Positions 8,076-16,478 are shown, counted from the stretch's first letter. The stretch: DNA of 64,000 nucleotides from Myxococcales bacterium (GCA_016716835.1 JADJUW010000003.1:62001-126000), one strand, 5' to 3'. Numbers and translations: made by a program. Notes: a model not told the origin generated them from the sequence alone.

Positions 8076-8363
8076 GTTGCGTCTTCCTCCTCTAGCAAAT
8101 GGCCAGAGCCTGGCGGCGGCCCGCGCAAAATGTCGCGGCTCCCACAACCAGGCCTTCACATTGGGCGCATCGGCCCGTGGCGACGGCACGTCATCACGTG
8201 AATCATCATTAACCCATCCGCTTAGTGCCGCCGGCAACCACATGGTGCATCTCAAGTATATGGCACGCGATCTGCGGTTCGCAAGATTACATAATCAACA
8301 AAGATTCCAAACGGTTAGGTAGGTGCGTGCGCCCAGGTGTGGCACTTTGTGGTAGGAGAGCGC

Positions 8364-8738
8364 ATGTCCACCAGGCCGCAAGCCTCGCTTGAAACCTTTC
8401 CCAACCCCAAAGCGACGCGCGATTACCACATCGTGTTTGATTGCCCGGAGTTTACTTGTCTTTGTCCGCTTACCGGACAGCCGGATTTTGCGACGATCGC
8501 CATCGACTATGTGCCCGACGCCCTGTGCATCGAGCTCAAGTCGCTCAAGCTCTATCTGTGGAGCTATCGCGACCAGGGCGCGTTTCACGAGGCCGTGACC
8601 AACAAGATTTGCGACGACATCGTCGCCGCCATCGCGCCACGCAGCGTCACCGTCACCGGCAAGTTCTGGGTGCGCGGCGGCATCGCGACCAATGTCATCG
8701 TGACGCACACCGCGGGTAGCGCCCAGGGACGCGGCTAA
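8364..8738 (+). CDS. queF: NADPH-dependent 7-cyano-7-deazaguanine reductase QueF (type I)
   Basis: QueF reduces preQ0 to preQ1 in queuosine tRNA modification. The 124-residue product is of single-domain (type I) length. Motifs are clear: the catalytic Cys34 within CLCPLTGQPDF, the Asp41 proton donor in the same motif, and the QueF signature ELKSLKLYLWSYRD, which contacts NADPH and substrate. The start at 8364 is supported by TAGGAG a few bases upstream; the open frame begins nine codons earlier without an SD. The region upstream does not show a recognisable preQ1 riboswitch. An ABC exporter ATPase starts three bases after the stop, so the genes may be co-transcribed, although a shared function is not evident. 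Confidence 0.95.
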   Translation: MSTRPQASLETFPNPKATRDYHIVFDCPEFTCLCPLTGQPDFATIAIDYVPDALCIELKSLKLYLWSYRDQGAFHEAVTNKICDDIVAAIAPRSVTVTGKFWVRGGIATNVIVTHTAGSAQGRG

Positions 8739-8741
8739 GGC

Positions 8742-9521
8742 ATGGCGACCGAGCATCCGGCGGCGCCAACCTTGGCCACACTCGATGGCGTCGTCGTGCA
8801 CTACGGCCGCCGCCTCGCGGTCGACCAGCTCTCGCTGCGGATTTGCGGCGGCGAGCGGATCGCGCTGCTTGGCGCCAATGGCGCGGGCAAGACCACGACG
8901 CTGCTCGCCTTGACCGGCGGCGTGGCGCCCTCGGCGGGCACCGTCAACGTCATGGGAGGCGAGATGGCCGGCCGCGGCCGCGCCGCCACCAGCGTGCGGC
9001 ATCTCGCCCACGTCGGGTTTGCTGACCAGCCGCCATCGCTTTACGAATTTTTGACCGTCACCGAGCACGTGCGATTTGTCGCCGAAACCAGGGGCCTGCC
9101 CGACAATAGCGAAACCACGCAGGTCGTGGCCGCACTGCTCGCCGATCTCGGGATTGAGCCGTACGCGCATCGCCCGTGCCGCGAGCTTTCTTTCGGGCTT
9201 CGCCAGCGCGTCTCGCTCGCGGCGGCATTGGTTGGTCCGGTCAAGCTGCTGTTGCTTGATGAAAGCGTCAACGGCCTCGATCCGCACGCGATGAAGCGCG
9301 CCCTGCACGCGGTGATGCGCCAGGCCTCGGCGCCCGACACCGCGCTCATTTTTTCGACGCATATGCTCGAGCTGGCCGAAGAAATTTGCACGCGCGCCAT
9401 CATGATGGAAGACGGCAAGCTGATTGCGGACATGTCGCGCGAGACGTGGCAGCTCACGTACGGAAATTTGCGCGCGGCGTACGTCGCGCATGTCGCCGAC
9501 GGCAAGGCGCGCGAGGCGTGA
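8742..9521 (+). CDS. ABC transporter ATP-binding protein
   Basis: The 259-residue protein is a complete nucleotide-binding domain: Walker A GANGAGKTT (about residues 44-52), Q-loop region (ADQPPSLYEFLTV), the signature LSFGLRQRVSLA, Walker B KLLLLDESVNGLDP and the H-switch FSTHMLELAEE. The overall form is that of the CcmA/NatA-type exporter ATPases. The signature is LSFG rather than LSGG, a common variant. The downstream membrane protein starts at a GTG that overlaps this stop (GTGA), so the pair almost certainly forms one transporter. The substrate is unknown. Confidence 0.92.
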   Translation: MATEHPAAPTLATLDGVVVHYGRRLAVDQLSLRICGGERIALLGANGAGKTTTLLALTGGVAPSAGTVNVMGGEMAGRGRAATSVRHLAHVGFADQPPSLYEFLTVTEHVRFVAETRGLPDNSETTQVVAALLADLGIEPYAHRPCRELSFGLRQRVSLAAALVGPVKLLLLDESVNGLDPHAMKRALHAVMRQASAPDTALIFSTHMLELAEEICTRAIMMEDGKLIADMSRETWQLTYGNLRAAYVAHVADGKAREA

Positions 9522-10669
9522 GCGACGCGGGCTTGCAGGTGCGTGTCGCGGGCCCCGCGGTGGCCACGATGGCATCATCCGCCTTTCGCCGCTGGATGCG
9601 TCTAGAGCACCACGCGCGGCGGCGTGGCGTTTGGTCGTGGTGGCTCATCGCCTGGGTCGGTGGTGGCGGCGCGCTGGCGGCGTACGCGGCGCGCCAGACG
9701 ATGTGGCTCGTGCCATGGGGCGCGCTGGCGATTGCGATCGTCGGCGCGGTGGTGGCCGCGCCCTTTGCGATGTTTTGGCGGCGTGACGCGCGGCTGTGGC
9801 AACGGTTGGCCTTGCCCCAGCGCGGCATGTTCGACGTCGCGTTGCTTCACCAGGCTCGGCGCAACGCGTGGTTGTTTGCGCCGGTGGTCTTGCTCGCCGC
9901 TCTGCAAAGGCAGCCATTTGCGCCGCTGCTCGCGACGCTTGCGGCCTACGCTTGGGTAACCGGCGCGGGCACGGCGGCGGTTTTTTTGGGCGGCCTGCTT
10001 GTTGCTAGCGACAAGACGCACGCGCTGGTCGACACCATGGCCGGCGAATTTCGCCCGCCACGTGTGGTGTGGCTCGGCGCCTTGCCCGCGGTGGTGGGCG
10101 GCGTCGCCTTGGCGGCGGTCTGGCTGCTGGGTGGCGGCGTCGCGCGTACACCCTTGCTGCTCGGCGCCATTGCGACGGTGCTCGCGTCGATCGTTCTCGT
10201 GTTGGTAGCGCGCGCCGCAAGCGCGCAGCATTTTTCGCGCGCGCTCACCGAGGTCGTTGCGCTCGATCGGCAATCGCTTGCGCATGTCGAAATTCAGCCA
10301 GTATCGCCAATCGAGGCGCTGTGGTGCCGGCTGTGGCCTGGCGCTCATGGGCCGCTTTGGCGCGTCACGTTTATGGTGTTGCGGCGACGCTTTCCAATGC
10401 GCGGGTTGTGGCTGGCCATCGGCATAGGCGCCGTCTTGGCCGCACCGTGGTTAGGCTGGCCGCGCTGGGCGGTGGCGACGGTTGCCGGCGTGGTGCTTGC
10501 CGCGCTTGACTACGCGCGCGTGAACAATCGCGACGTCAAGATGCAGCGCCTTTCGGCGGTGCTCGGCGTCGCGGGTGCCGCCCGCATGGCAGGGCTCGCC
10601 GCGCTCGCGCTGCATCTACTGTTATTTTCGCTTGGCGCGGGCGCGGCGTTCGCGCTCGGCGCGCGCTAG
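9518..10669 (+). CDS. ABC transporter permease (membrane) protein
   Basis: The start is the GTG at 9518, overlapping the ATPase stop; the longer open frame upstream lies entirely over the ATPase gene and is rejected. The 383 residues contain about nine hydrophobic segments (for example WSWWLIAWVGGGGALAAYAA and VVWLGALPAVVGGVALAAVW) separated by short Arg-rich loops. There is little family-specific sequence, as is usual for ABC-2-like permeases of small bacterial exporters. Translational coupling with the ATPase is the main argument for its function. It is convergent with tolB, with only nine bases between the stop codons. Confidence 0.8.
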   Translation: MSDAGLQVRVAGPAVATMASSAFRRWMRLEHHARRRGVWSWWLIAWVGGGGALAAYAARQTMWLVPWGALAIAIVGAVVAAPFAMFWRRDARLWQRLALPQRGMFDVALLHQARRNAWLFAPVVLLAALQRQPFAPLLATLAAYAWVTGAGTAAVFLGGLLVASDKTHALVDTMAGEFRPPRVVWLGALPAVVGGVALAAVWLLGGGVARTPLLLGAIATVLASIVLVLVARAASAQHFSRALTEVVALDRQSLAHVEIQPVSPIEALWCRLWPGAHGPLWRVTFMVLRRRFPMRGLWLAIGIGAVLAAPWLGWPRWAVATVAGVVLAALDYARVNNRDVKMQRLSAVLGVAGAARMAGLAALALHLLLFSLGAGAAFALGAR

Positions 10670-10678
10670 GGCTTGCAG

Positions 10679-12013
10679 CTACGGGCCCCAATCAATGCCG
10701 GTCGCTGCGCCGGACCAGATTTTTACGGCCGTGCCTTGGCCGTCGGCCGGCGCGATGTAAATGCCGGCGCCGCCCGGGCGGGTGCTGGCAAAGGCGATGG
10801 CGCGGCCATTGGGCGCAAAGCTCGGCTCCTCGTTGTTGCCTTCATTTTGCGTGATGCGGGCCATGACCTTTGTGGTCAGGTCGAGCGTAACGATGTCGTA
10901 GCGCCCGCCATCGCGCGTGGTGTACGCCAGCACGCGGCCGCGCGGCGACCACGTTGGCGTGGTGTTGTAGTTGCCATTTTGCGACACCCGCTTGGGCGTG
11001 CCTCCGCTGGCGCTCACCACGTAAATTTGTGGGCTGCCGTCGCGATCCGACACAAACGCCAGCTCGCGGCCATCGGACGACCACGCCGGCGAGGTGTCGA
11101 TGCCGCGGTCGTTGGTGATGCGACGCACGATGCTGCCATCGCTCACATTGATGATATAAATTTCTGCATTGCCGTCTTTCGACAGCGTCACCGCGAGCTG
11201 CGAGCCATCGGGCGAGAACGACGCCCCGGTATTCATGCCCTTGTACGAGGCGACCTTGCGCGGCCGACCGCCACCGGCGCCCACCACGTACAAGTCGGGA
11301 TTGTTGCGCATGTACGACGTAAAGGCGACCAGGGCGCCGCTGCGCGACCACGCCGGCAAGATGTTGGTCGACGTGTTGCGGGTGATGGCGGTGGCGTTCG
11401 CGCCATCGCAATCAATCGCAAAAACCTGGCTCGACGTGCCCTTTTTCGTGACAAACGCCAGGCGCGAGCCAAAAAAGCCGGGCTCGCCCGTTAGGTATTT
11501 CACCAGCTCATTGCTCCATTGGTGAGCAAAGCCTCGGACGTCGGCCTTTTTGCCGCTATAGGTGCGCGTCAGCCGAACGTCGGCGCCCTTGGCGACCTCG
11601 TAAAAACGAAACTCAAGGGCGATGCGGTCGCCCGTGGTGGTGGCGCGATACTTCACCACCCCGTAGGCGCCAACGTCGCGCCATTTAGCCGGGTCAATTC
11701 CCATGCTCTCTACCGCTAAGTCGGCAAGAAACGACTTTGGATCGAGCACCTTAAAATAGCCGGCGATCGCTAGATTTTTCGACAACACCTCAGCGATCTC
11801 GCGCGACGCCGCGAGGTCGCTTGCCACGCCCTGCGGCACGGCGATGGGGTAGGCGGTGTGTTTGGCGCCGGCGACGTCGATGATGACACCGGCGGGTGGC
11901 GCCGGTTGCGCCGTCGCATGCGGCACCAAGGTGACACACCAGGCAAGGCCACAGATGGCCAACCAGGGCAATGCACGCGGTGAATGACGAGTTACAGCGT
12001 ATATCGTATGCAT
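10679..12013 (-). CDS. tolB: Tol-Pal system periplasmic beta-propeller protein TolB
   Basis: The 444-residue product has a signal peptide, an N-terminal domain (DVAGAKHTAYPIAVPQG ... FKVLDPKSFL) and a six-bladed propeller of WSPDG-type repeats (SWSDGRELAFVSDRDG-like units, e.g. PAWSSDGRELAFVSDRDG and PTWSPRGRVLAYTTRDGG). TolB shuttles between TolA and Pal and couples outer-membrane constriction to division. The ATG lies inside the end of the TolA-like gene (22-nt overlap) and follows GAGGGAG. It is the last gene of tolQRAB here; no pal or cpoB follows, since the next gene is convergent. Confidence 0.95.
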   Translation of the reverse strand: MHTIYAVTRHSPRALPWLAICGLAWCVTLVPHATAQPAPPAGVIIDVAGAKHTAYPIAVPQGVASDLAASREIAEVLSKNLAIAGYFKVLDPKSFLADLAVESMGIDPAKWRDVGAYGVVKYRATTTGDRIALEFRFYEVAKGADVRLTRTYSGKKADVRGFAHQWSNELVKYLTGEPGFFGSRLAFVTKKGTSSQVFAIDCDGANATAITRNTSTNILPAWSRSGALVAFTSYMRNNPDLYVVGAGGGRPRKVASYKGMNTGASFSPDGSQLAVTLSKDGNAEIYIINVSDGSIVRRITNDRGIDTSPAWSSDGRELAFVSDRDGSPQIYVVSASGGTPKRVSQNGNYNTTPTWSPRGRVLAYTTRDGGRYDIVTLDLTTKVMARITQNEGNNEEPSFAPNGRAIAFASTRPGGAGIYIAPADGQGTAVKIWSGAATGIDWGP

Positions 12014-12735
12014 ATCTCCCTCGAGGCTTTTCCGCCAAGCAGGTGCGCTGGCACCGGCTTGGGCGCTTCATTCCATTTAGTCACAAATTGTTCGAGTGCG
12101 CGCGCGGCGGCATCGTCGAGCGTGTCGTTGCCGGTCGTTTCGGCGAGGCGACGTTTGCTGATCGCGCCATCGGCACCCTGCACGACGCAGCCCGCGGGCG
12201 CACCCGCATCGGCGCCAGCTAAAATCTTCGGATACTCCCAAAACTCCATCGCCGCGCCCGCAATCTCGCGATTGTACGGATCGCCCTTATTCGCGACCGC
12301 CCACCCTTTGTCGCTGCCGTCAGTAGAGCCAATCGCGCTTGGGTCGCTGGCGGGGCCGGCGTCGTCGCTAGCGCGGCGAAATTGGTCGTACTGTGAGGCT
12401 AGATCTGGTTTGGCGACCGGTTTGGCATCTTTGAGAGGTTCGATCGGCACCTTGGCATCCGCATCGCGCGATACGCCAGGCGGAGGCTCCGTAAGCGGCG
12501 GCGGCGCGACATCTTTTTGCGGCTGCTTGGTCGGCGCATTATCTGACTTGATGGCGAGGGCGGCCTCGATCGCCTCGAACTGTTCGATCGCGGGGCCTTC
12601 GTCGCGCGTGGGCAGATGGGAGGCATAGACGCCCCCGCCGAACATCATCGCGACCACGACGGTCCCCATGAGTGAAATATTTTTCATCGCGCGCGGCGAT
12701 TGCGCGTGGCGAGGCATGCTCGCGCCGCGACTCAT
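11992..12735 (-). CDS. tolA: TolA/TonB-like energy transducer
   Basis: The 247 residues have the TolA layout: one N-terminal membrane anchor (NISLMGTVVVAMMFGGGVYA), a long Pro/Lys/Asp-rich periplasmic linker (KQPQKDVAPPPLTEPPPG and following) and a short C-terminal domain ending in KASREICIRYTL that resembles a TonB/TolA domain. It overlaps tolR by ATGA and tolB by 22 nt. Sequence identity to classical TolA is evidently low, as expected for this protein, so the symbol rests on position between tolR and tolB plus the domain layout. It would link the TolQR proton channel to TolB/Pal across the periplasm. Confidence 0.82.
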   Translation of the reverse strand: MSRGASMPRHAQSPRAMKNISLMGTVVVAMMFGGGVYASHLPTRDEGPAIEQFEAIEAALAIKSDNAPTKQPQKDVAPPPLTEPPPGVSRDADAKVPIEPLKDAKPVAKPDLASQYDQFRRASDDAGPASDPSAIGSTDGSDKGWAVANKGDPYNREIAGAAMEFWEYPKILAGADAGAPAGCVVQGADGAISKRRLAETTGNDTLDDAAARALEQFVTKWNEAPKPVPAHLLGGKASREICIRYTL

Positions 12736-13190
12736 TGTGGCGCCCCCGCGGGCACGCCTAAGTCGAGCTGCGCCAAATCGATTTGATTGCCGGGATCGGT
12801 GAGCATCATGACCTTGGCCACGCCGGCGCCTCGCGCAACCGCCATTGCCGTGACCACCACGCCGTATGGCAGGGTCTTATCGGCCTCGATATAAAGCGCG
12901 CCCTCGCGCTTTAGCCGCTCGTTGGTCGATAGCTTGGCGGGTAAGTCCGCCCACACAATCGGCGTCTTGCCGAGCATGAGCTTGTTCGTGCGGTCGATGC
13001 TGAGCACCAGCTTGCCCTGCGGGTCATCAAGCGGCTGCGCGCTCACCGGCGGCAAGTCGACATCGACGCCGGTGTTCATCATGGGCGCCGTCACCATGAA
13101 GATGACGAGGAGCACCAGCATCACGTCGACCATAGGGGTGACGTTGATCTCCGCGTTTAGCTCGTTGTCGCCACCTAGGTTCATCGACAT
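12732..13190 (-). CDS. tolR: TolR/ExbD family proton-channel subunit
   Basis: The product has 152 residues with a short cytoplasmic N-terminus, one membrane helix and a periplasmic domain. The helix carries the conserved proton-carrying Asp in NVTPMVDVMLVLLVIFMVT. The periplasmic part (VDVDLPPVSAQPLDDP ... VVVTAMAVARGAGVAKVMMLTDP) is typical of ExbD/TolR. It is located between tolQ (28 bp gap) and tolA (ATGA overlap). Together with TolQ it converts proton motive force into motion of TolA. Confidence 0.94.
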   Translation of the reverse strand: MSMNLGGDNELNAEINVTPMVDVMLVLLVIFMVTAPMMNTGVDVDLPPVSAQPLDDPQGKLVLSIDRTNKLMLGKTPIVWADLPAKLSTNERLKREGALYIEADKTLPYGVVVTAMAVARGAGVAKVMMLTDPGNQIDLAQLDLGVPAGAPQ

Positions 13191-13218
13191 GGGGTTGCTC
13201 TATGGGGTGTTAGACGCG

Positions 13219-13938
13219 CTAGGCGAGGAAATGGCGCTTAATAATATTTAGATAGTCTTGCTCAAACGTCTCCATCTCGGAGCGCATGACCTTGATGCGG
13301 CGCGCAAAAAAATTGTAGGCCATGACCGCCGGGATGGCCGCGACCAGGCCGATAGCGGTCGCTAGCAAGGCCTCGGCGATGTGGGGACCGACGCTCTGCA
13401 GGGTCGCGCTGCCGGTGCGGCCAATTTCTTGAAACGACAGCATAATGCCGACGACGGTGCCAAACAGGCCGATGAACGGCGCCGCCGAGCCAGTCGTGGC
13501 CAAAAACGGCACCATCGATTCCATGCGCGTGGTGGCCGCGGTTTGCGCGCGGCGTAGCGAGCGATGTATGTTATCTAAGTTGCCTTCGCGATCGCTGCGC
13601 ATGCGGTCGTCGGCGGTGATCTTGGCCAGCTCGGTATAGCCGGCGGTAAACATCTGTGAAATGGGGCTACGGTCGAGGCCCTGGGCGCGCTGGTAAATTT
13701 GCTCGATGTCGCGCGACTTCCAAAACGACTCGAGGAATGAGGTCGATTGCTGGGCCGCTTGCCGCATATACAGCCACTTAAAAATCATGATGTAGACGCT
13801 GATGAAAAACATCGCGGCTAGTAGCACCATGACCGAAAGCACGATCCAGTGCGCGTGCGCGAGAATCGACACGATATCAGTCTGTCGCGCCGCCCCGGCC
13901 GCCGGCACCGCCGATAAAGAATCTAACATATTCAGCAT
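13219..13938 (-). CDS. tolQ: TolQ/ExbB family proton-channel subunit
   Basis: I choose the ATG at 13938 (MLNMLDSLSAVPAAG), giving 239 residues, close to the usual 230 of TolQ; the open frame reaches 14349 but its first 137 codons are Arg/His-rich and non-coding in character. Three membrane segments are visible: IVLSVMVLLAAMFFISVYI, the ATTGSAAPFIGLFGTVVGIM segment containing the conserved Thr/Gly motif, and LLATAIGLVAAIPAVMAYNF. The cytoplasmic loop between the first two is of normal length. First gene of tolQRAB. An alternative start three codons later (13929) cannot be excluded. Confidence 0.93.
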   Translation of the reverse strand: MLNMLDSLSAVPAAGAARQTDIVSILAHAHWIVLSVMVLLAAMFFISVYIMIFKWLYMRQAAQQSTSFLESFWKSRDIEQIYQRAQGLDRSPISQMFTAGYTELAKITADDRMRSDREGNLDNIHRSLRRAQTAATTRMESMVPFLATTGSAAPFIGLFGTVVGIMLSFQEIGRTGSATLQSVGPHIAEALLATAIGLVAAIPAVMAYNFFARRIKVMRSEMETFEQDYLNIIKRHFLA

Positions 13939-14099
13939 GTTACAAATGGAAACATGGCACGCCTCGCTTCGCTGGGTCAACTCAGCCCGGGCGTTTTGGC
14001 GGCCCCGAGGATGAATAGTCGGGCACATGTGGCGTCGAACCAGCGTGTTGATGGTGAAATGCGTGGTGCGCATGTTTTGGCGAGTTATCTCGTGGCAAG

Positions 14100-14603
14100 A
14101 TGCAATGCGTGCCCGCGGACCGCGCTCGCTTGCTGCCCCTCGCGTGTCGCGCTGCGTCGCGCGGGGCGGGCACAATCCTGACCGCGCTGGTGAGTCTGGC
14201 CGCGGCCGCCTGCACAGAAATTTCTGGGGGCGCAGTCGAAGTAAGCTGGTCGCTGCAAGTTCCACTCGGCGCGGGTGTGTCGTGCGCCAGCGCTCAGATC
14301 GAGCGCATGCGCCTATGGTGGGACGATGGCGAGGCGCCGGCCTTTGCAAGCTGGCCCTGCACCGACGGGCATGGCGTCACGCGTTTCGAGGTGCCTGCGG
14401 GCAAGGTGGAGCTATCGATGGCCCCCGAATGCGCTACGGCCGAGGAGGCCGTGTATGGCACGTTTATCGCACCTGCTCCCATCAGCCGCGAAATCCACAA
14501 CGGCGAAGTGGTGCGGCTCGATGCCGTCGTTGTGCATGTCATCACACCGGTGGCGGCAAGTCCTGCCAGTTTTTGTGTCGACCATGCCTGTATCTGTCGT
14601 TAG
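14100..14603 (+). CDS. Putative lipoprotein, paralogue of the next gene
   Basis: The 167-residue product has a lipoprotein signal ending LAAAAC (Cys about 38). The mature part starts with EVSWSLQVPLGAGVSC and contains a second Cys in WPCTDGHGVTRFEVPAGKVE, then a Cys-rich end (FCVDHACICR). The first 100 mature residues share their order of features with the lipoprotein at 14748 (DVSWSFVNIDAPVSC ... YNCTEGGGYSAFVEGQVDV), so I take them for diverged duplicates. The exact start is uncertain because no SD stands out. It is divergent from tolQ, so its promoter should lie in the region 13940-14100. Function unknown; location in the envelope. Confidence 0.6.
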   Translation: MQCVPADRARLLPLACRAASRGAGTILTALVSLAAAACTEISGGAVEVSWSLQVPLGAGVSCASAQIERMRLWWDDGEAPAFASWPCTDGHGVTRFEVPAGKVELSMAPECATAEEAVYGTFIAPAPISREIHNGEVVRLDAVVVHVITPVAASPASFCVDHACICR

Positions 14604-14747
14604 CGACGGTATTGTCGTCGTCCGGTATTCGTCACTCTGGCATCACCACTAGTTGCGCAACATCACAGACAGTTAGATACTTTGCCCCGTACTGTAAGGG
14701 GTGGGGTCCAAGTTGATCGTCCGTACCCGTCCGTTTGAAGGAGAGTT

Positions 14748-15587
14748 ATGAAAACCGCAATGACAAGTAGAACAATGAGCAAATTTTCAAATGGTATGGC
14801 CGCGGCCGCGATGAGCTTGGCGCTCGGGGCGACGGGTTGTATCTTCACCTCGGGCGAAGACGACCAAGGTCGCGAGCTAGACGTGTCGTGGAGCTTCGTA
14901 AATATCGACGCGCCCGTAAGCTGTCCAGCTGGCGATTTCACCGTCGTCGTCTACACCTGGCCGGTCGGCGCCTCTGAATCGGCCGTCGAAGGCGTTGCGT
15001 ATAACTGCACCGAAGGCGGCGGTTACTCAGCGTTCGTCGAGGGTCAGGTCGATGTCTGGGTCGAACTGCTCGACGCCAGCCAAACGCTCTACGCGCGTTC
15101 GAAGACGGAGCGCATTGACGCCAATAATGTCGCCGCGGTTGCGTTTAGCACGCAGCTCGACTACGGCTTCTATCAGCTCAATTGGGGCTTTTTCGCCACG
15201 ACCGAAGCTGTCATGGAAGACCTTACGTGTGCGCAGGTCGAAGACCAATTCGTAGATTTCTCAATGGTCTCGTTGTTCGCGACGTATTTGGATGCAAACA
15301 GCGCGAGTTCGTTATGGGAAGACGGCAGCTATGATTGCATCGTTGGCGAGGCGCCGGCCGTGTTCTACACCGAGCCAATGCCGTTTAACGTCACCGAGCT
15401 CAACGTGATCGGCTCCGACGCTTCGGATAACGCGGTCGGAATCGGTGGTTGTATCAACGACCCAGGCAGCCCGTATCTCGGATTTGCTTACGGCAACGAA
15501 ATCAAAGACGTTGGCCTGCTCATGGTTAGCCTCGATCCGGAAGACGAAGGCAACGGCGGCAATTGCTACGATAACGCGCGCCCGTAA
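14748..15587 (+). CDS. Putative lipoprotein with a VSWSF domain
   Basis: A good SD (AAGGAGAGTT just before the ATG) fixes the start. The 279 residues begin with a lipoprotein signal (LALGATGC, Cys about 31). The mature protein is acidic, rich in aromatic residues and strands, and has six Cys, suggesting disulfides. Its first domain (DVSWSFVNIDAPVSC ... VWVELLD) has the same layout as the preceding lipoprotein; that domain may bind ligands with a beta-sandwich fold. The second half (TTEAVMEDLTCAQVEDQFVD ... ) ends with YDNARP. I know no function; such families are expanded in myxobacteria. Lipid-anchored to the outer membrane is the expected location. Confidence 0.78.
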   Translation: MKTAMTSRTMSKFSNGMAAAAMSLALGATGCIFTSGEDDQGRELDVSWSFVNIDAPVSCPAGDFTVVVYTWPVGASESAVEGVAYNCTEGGGYSAFVEGQVDVWVELLDASQTLYARSKTERIDANNVAAVAFSTQLDYGFYQLNWGFFATTEAVMEDLTCAQVEDQFVDFSMVSLFATYLDANSASSLWEDGSYDCIVGEAPAVFYTEPMPFNVTELNVIGSDASDNAVGIGGCINDPGSPYLGFAYGNEIKDVGLLMVSLDPEDEGNGGNCYDNARP

Positions 15588-15672
15588 GCGTGCGCTCACG
15601 TCGTCGGCGCCCTTCGCGCGCCGCGATGAGCGAGGCGATCCGACGCACCCAGGCGTCGTGCAACGTGAACGC

Positions 15673-16068
15673 TTAAAGTTCTAGCGCGGCGAGCTTGGCG
15701 TCTTCTTTGGCGGCCTCGTCGGCGCCAGGCATCGCAGCTTTTTGCTCCGTGATGTTGGCCCACGTAGTGACGGTTGGCAGCTTCGCGGCCAGGGCCGGAG
15801 GTAGCTTGCTCGCGTCAATCTCGGATGCCTTCTTGGCGCCCGATACCACGGCGTTGATGTCCTTGTAGATGGCCCACTTTGCGGGCAGCTCGCTCTCTTC
15901 GAAGATTGCGGTGGTTGGGCACTCGGGCTCGCAGGCGCCGCAGTCGATACACTCGTCGGGGTTAATCGCGAGTGAATTCTTGCCCTCGTAGAAGCAGTCG
16001 ACGGGACACACCGCGACGCAGTCGGTGTATTTACATTTCACGCAAGGATCAGCGACAACGTAAGCCAT
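15673..16068 (-). CDS. fdxA: Seven-iron ferredoxin (3Fe-4S/4Fe-4S), FdxA type, with C-terminal extension
   Basis: The first 60 residues match Azotobacter FdI-type ferredoxins: MAYVVADPCVKCKYTDC, then PVDCFYEGKNSLAINPDEC and CGACEPECP. Cys9, 17, 21 and 50 would bind the 3Fe-4S cluster and Cys25 or neighbours with 40, 43 and 46 the 4Fe-4S cluster. AGGAG lies 6 bases before the ATG. The remaining 70 residues form an Ala/Lys-rich extension (WANITEQKAAMPGADEAAKEDAK) common in deltaproteobacterial members. It serves as a low-potential electron carrier; partner enzymes are not encoded nearby. Confidence 0.93.
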   Translation of the reverse strand: MAYVVADPCVKCKYTDCVAVCPVDCFYEGKNSLAINPDECIDCGACEPECPTTAIFEESELPAKWAIYKDINAVVSGAKKASEIDASKLPPALAAKLPTVTTWANITEQKAAMPGADEAAKEDAKLAALEL

Positions 16069-16177
16069 AAGAACTCCTGGCGGGGCAGGCCCGCGTGGGC
16101 CGTTTGTAGCCGAGGCCGCGCGGCACCGCCACTATTTCGGTTGCCGTTCCGCGGCGCGCGCCAACGGTAAATTGACG

Positions 16178-16336
16178 CTAGCGGCGGTGGCGGCCGCGGC
16201 CGCCTGAGGCTGGCTCGCGCACGGGGACCGGGACCAGCACGGGCTTTGCTGCCGGCAGCGTGAGCGAGTCAACGACCGCCGCGACCCATTCGCCTGCCTT
16301 GCCAATTGCCGTCTCGATGCTGTGCTTTACGCCCAT
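16178..16336 (-). CDS. Small protein of 52 residues, unknown function
   Basis: The open frame extends to 16444, but a strong SD (GGAGG with a 6-nt gap) stands before the internal ATG at 16336, so I choose MGVKHSIETAIGKAGEWVAA as the start. The product has an amphipathic helical N-terminal half, a Pro/Val-rich middle (KPVLVPVPVREP) and a basic end (GGRGRHRR). It has no signal peptide. It is divergent from the zinc-ribbon gene at 16479 and downstream of nothing obvious. The basic tail could contact nucleic acid or a membrane surface, but that is a guess. Confidence 0.55.
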   Translation of the reverse strand: MGVKHSIETAIGKAGEWVAAVVDSLTLPAAKPVLVPVPVREPASGGRGRHRR

Positions 16337-16478
16337 AAATCCTCCATTTAAGCGTGACGCGAAAGCGTCCCTGGCGCAATGCCAAAGGTGGGGCGGCACG
16401 CGTGGGATAGCTGCCCACATAAGCCTCGTCGAAAACCGCGGCAATACCTGCGATCATTATTAGGCCGAGCCCCAAGCC

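Noticed and set aside
8280..8363. Possible preQ1 riboswitch before queF
   Set aside because: No preQ1-I or preQ1-II aptamer sequence or pseudoknot can be seen in the 80 bases before the start.
8295..9578. Long minus-strand frame over queF and the ABC ATPase
   Set aside because: Arg/His/Gly-rich composition and complete overlap with two clearly identified genes show it is a shadow frame.
9602..10348. Antisense frames over the ABC permease gene
   Set aside because: Composition is Arg/Gln/His-rich without SD or family features; the plus-strand frame is a membrane protein coupled to its ATPase.
13939..14349. N-terminal extension of tolQ to 14349
   Set aside because: The added residues are Arg/His-rich, and TolQ of normal length starts at 13938; the region more likely contains divergent promoters.
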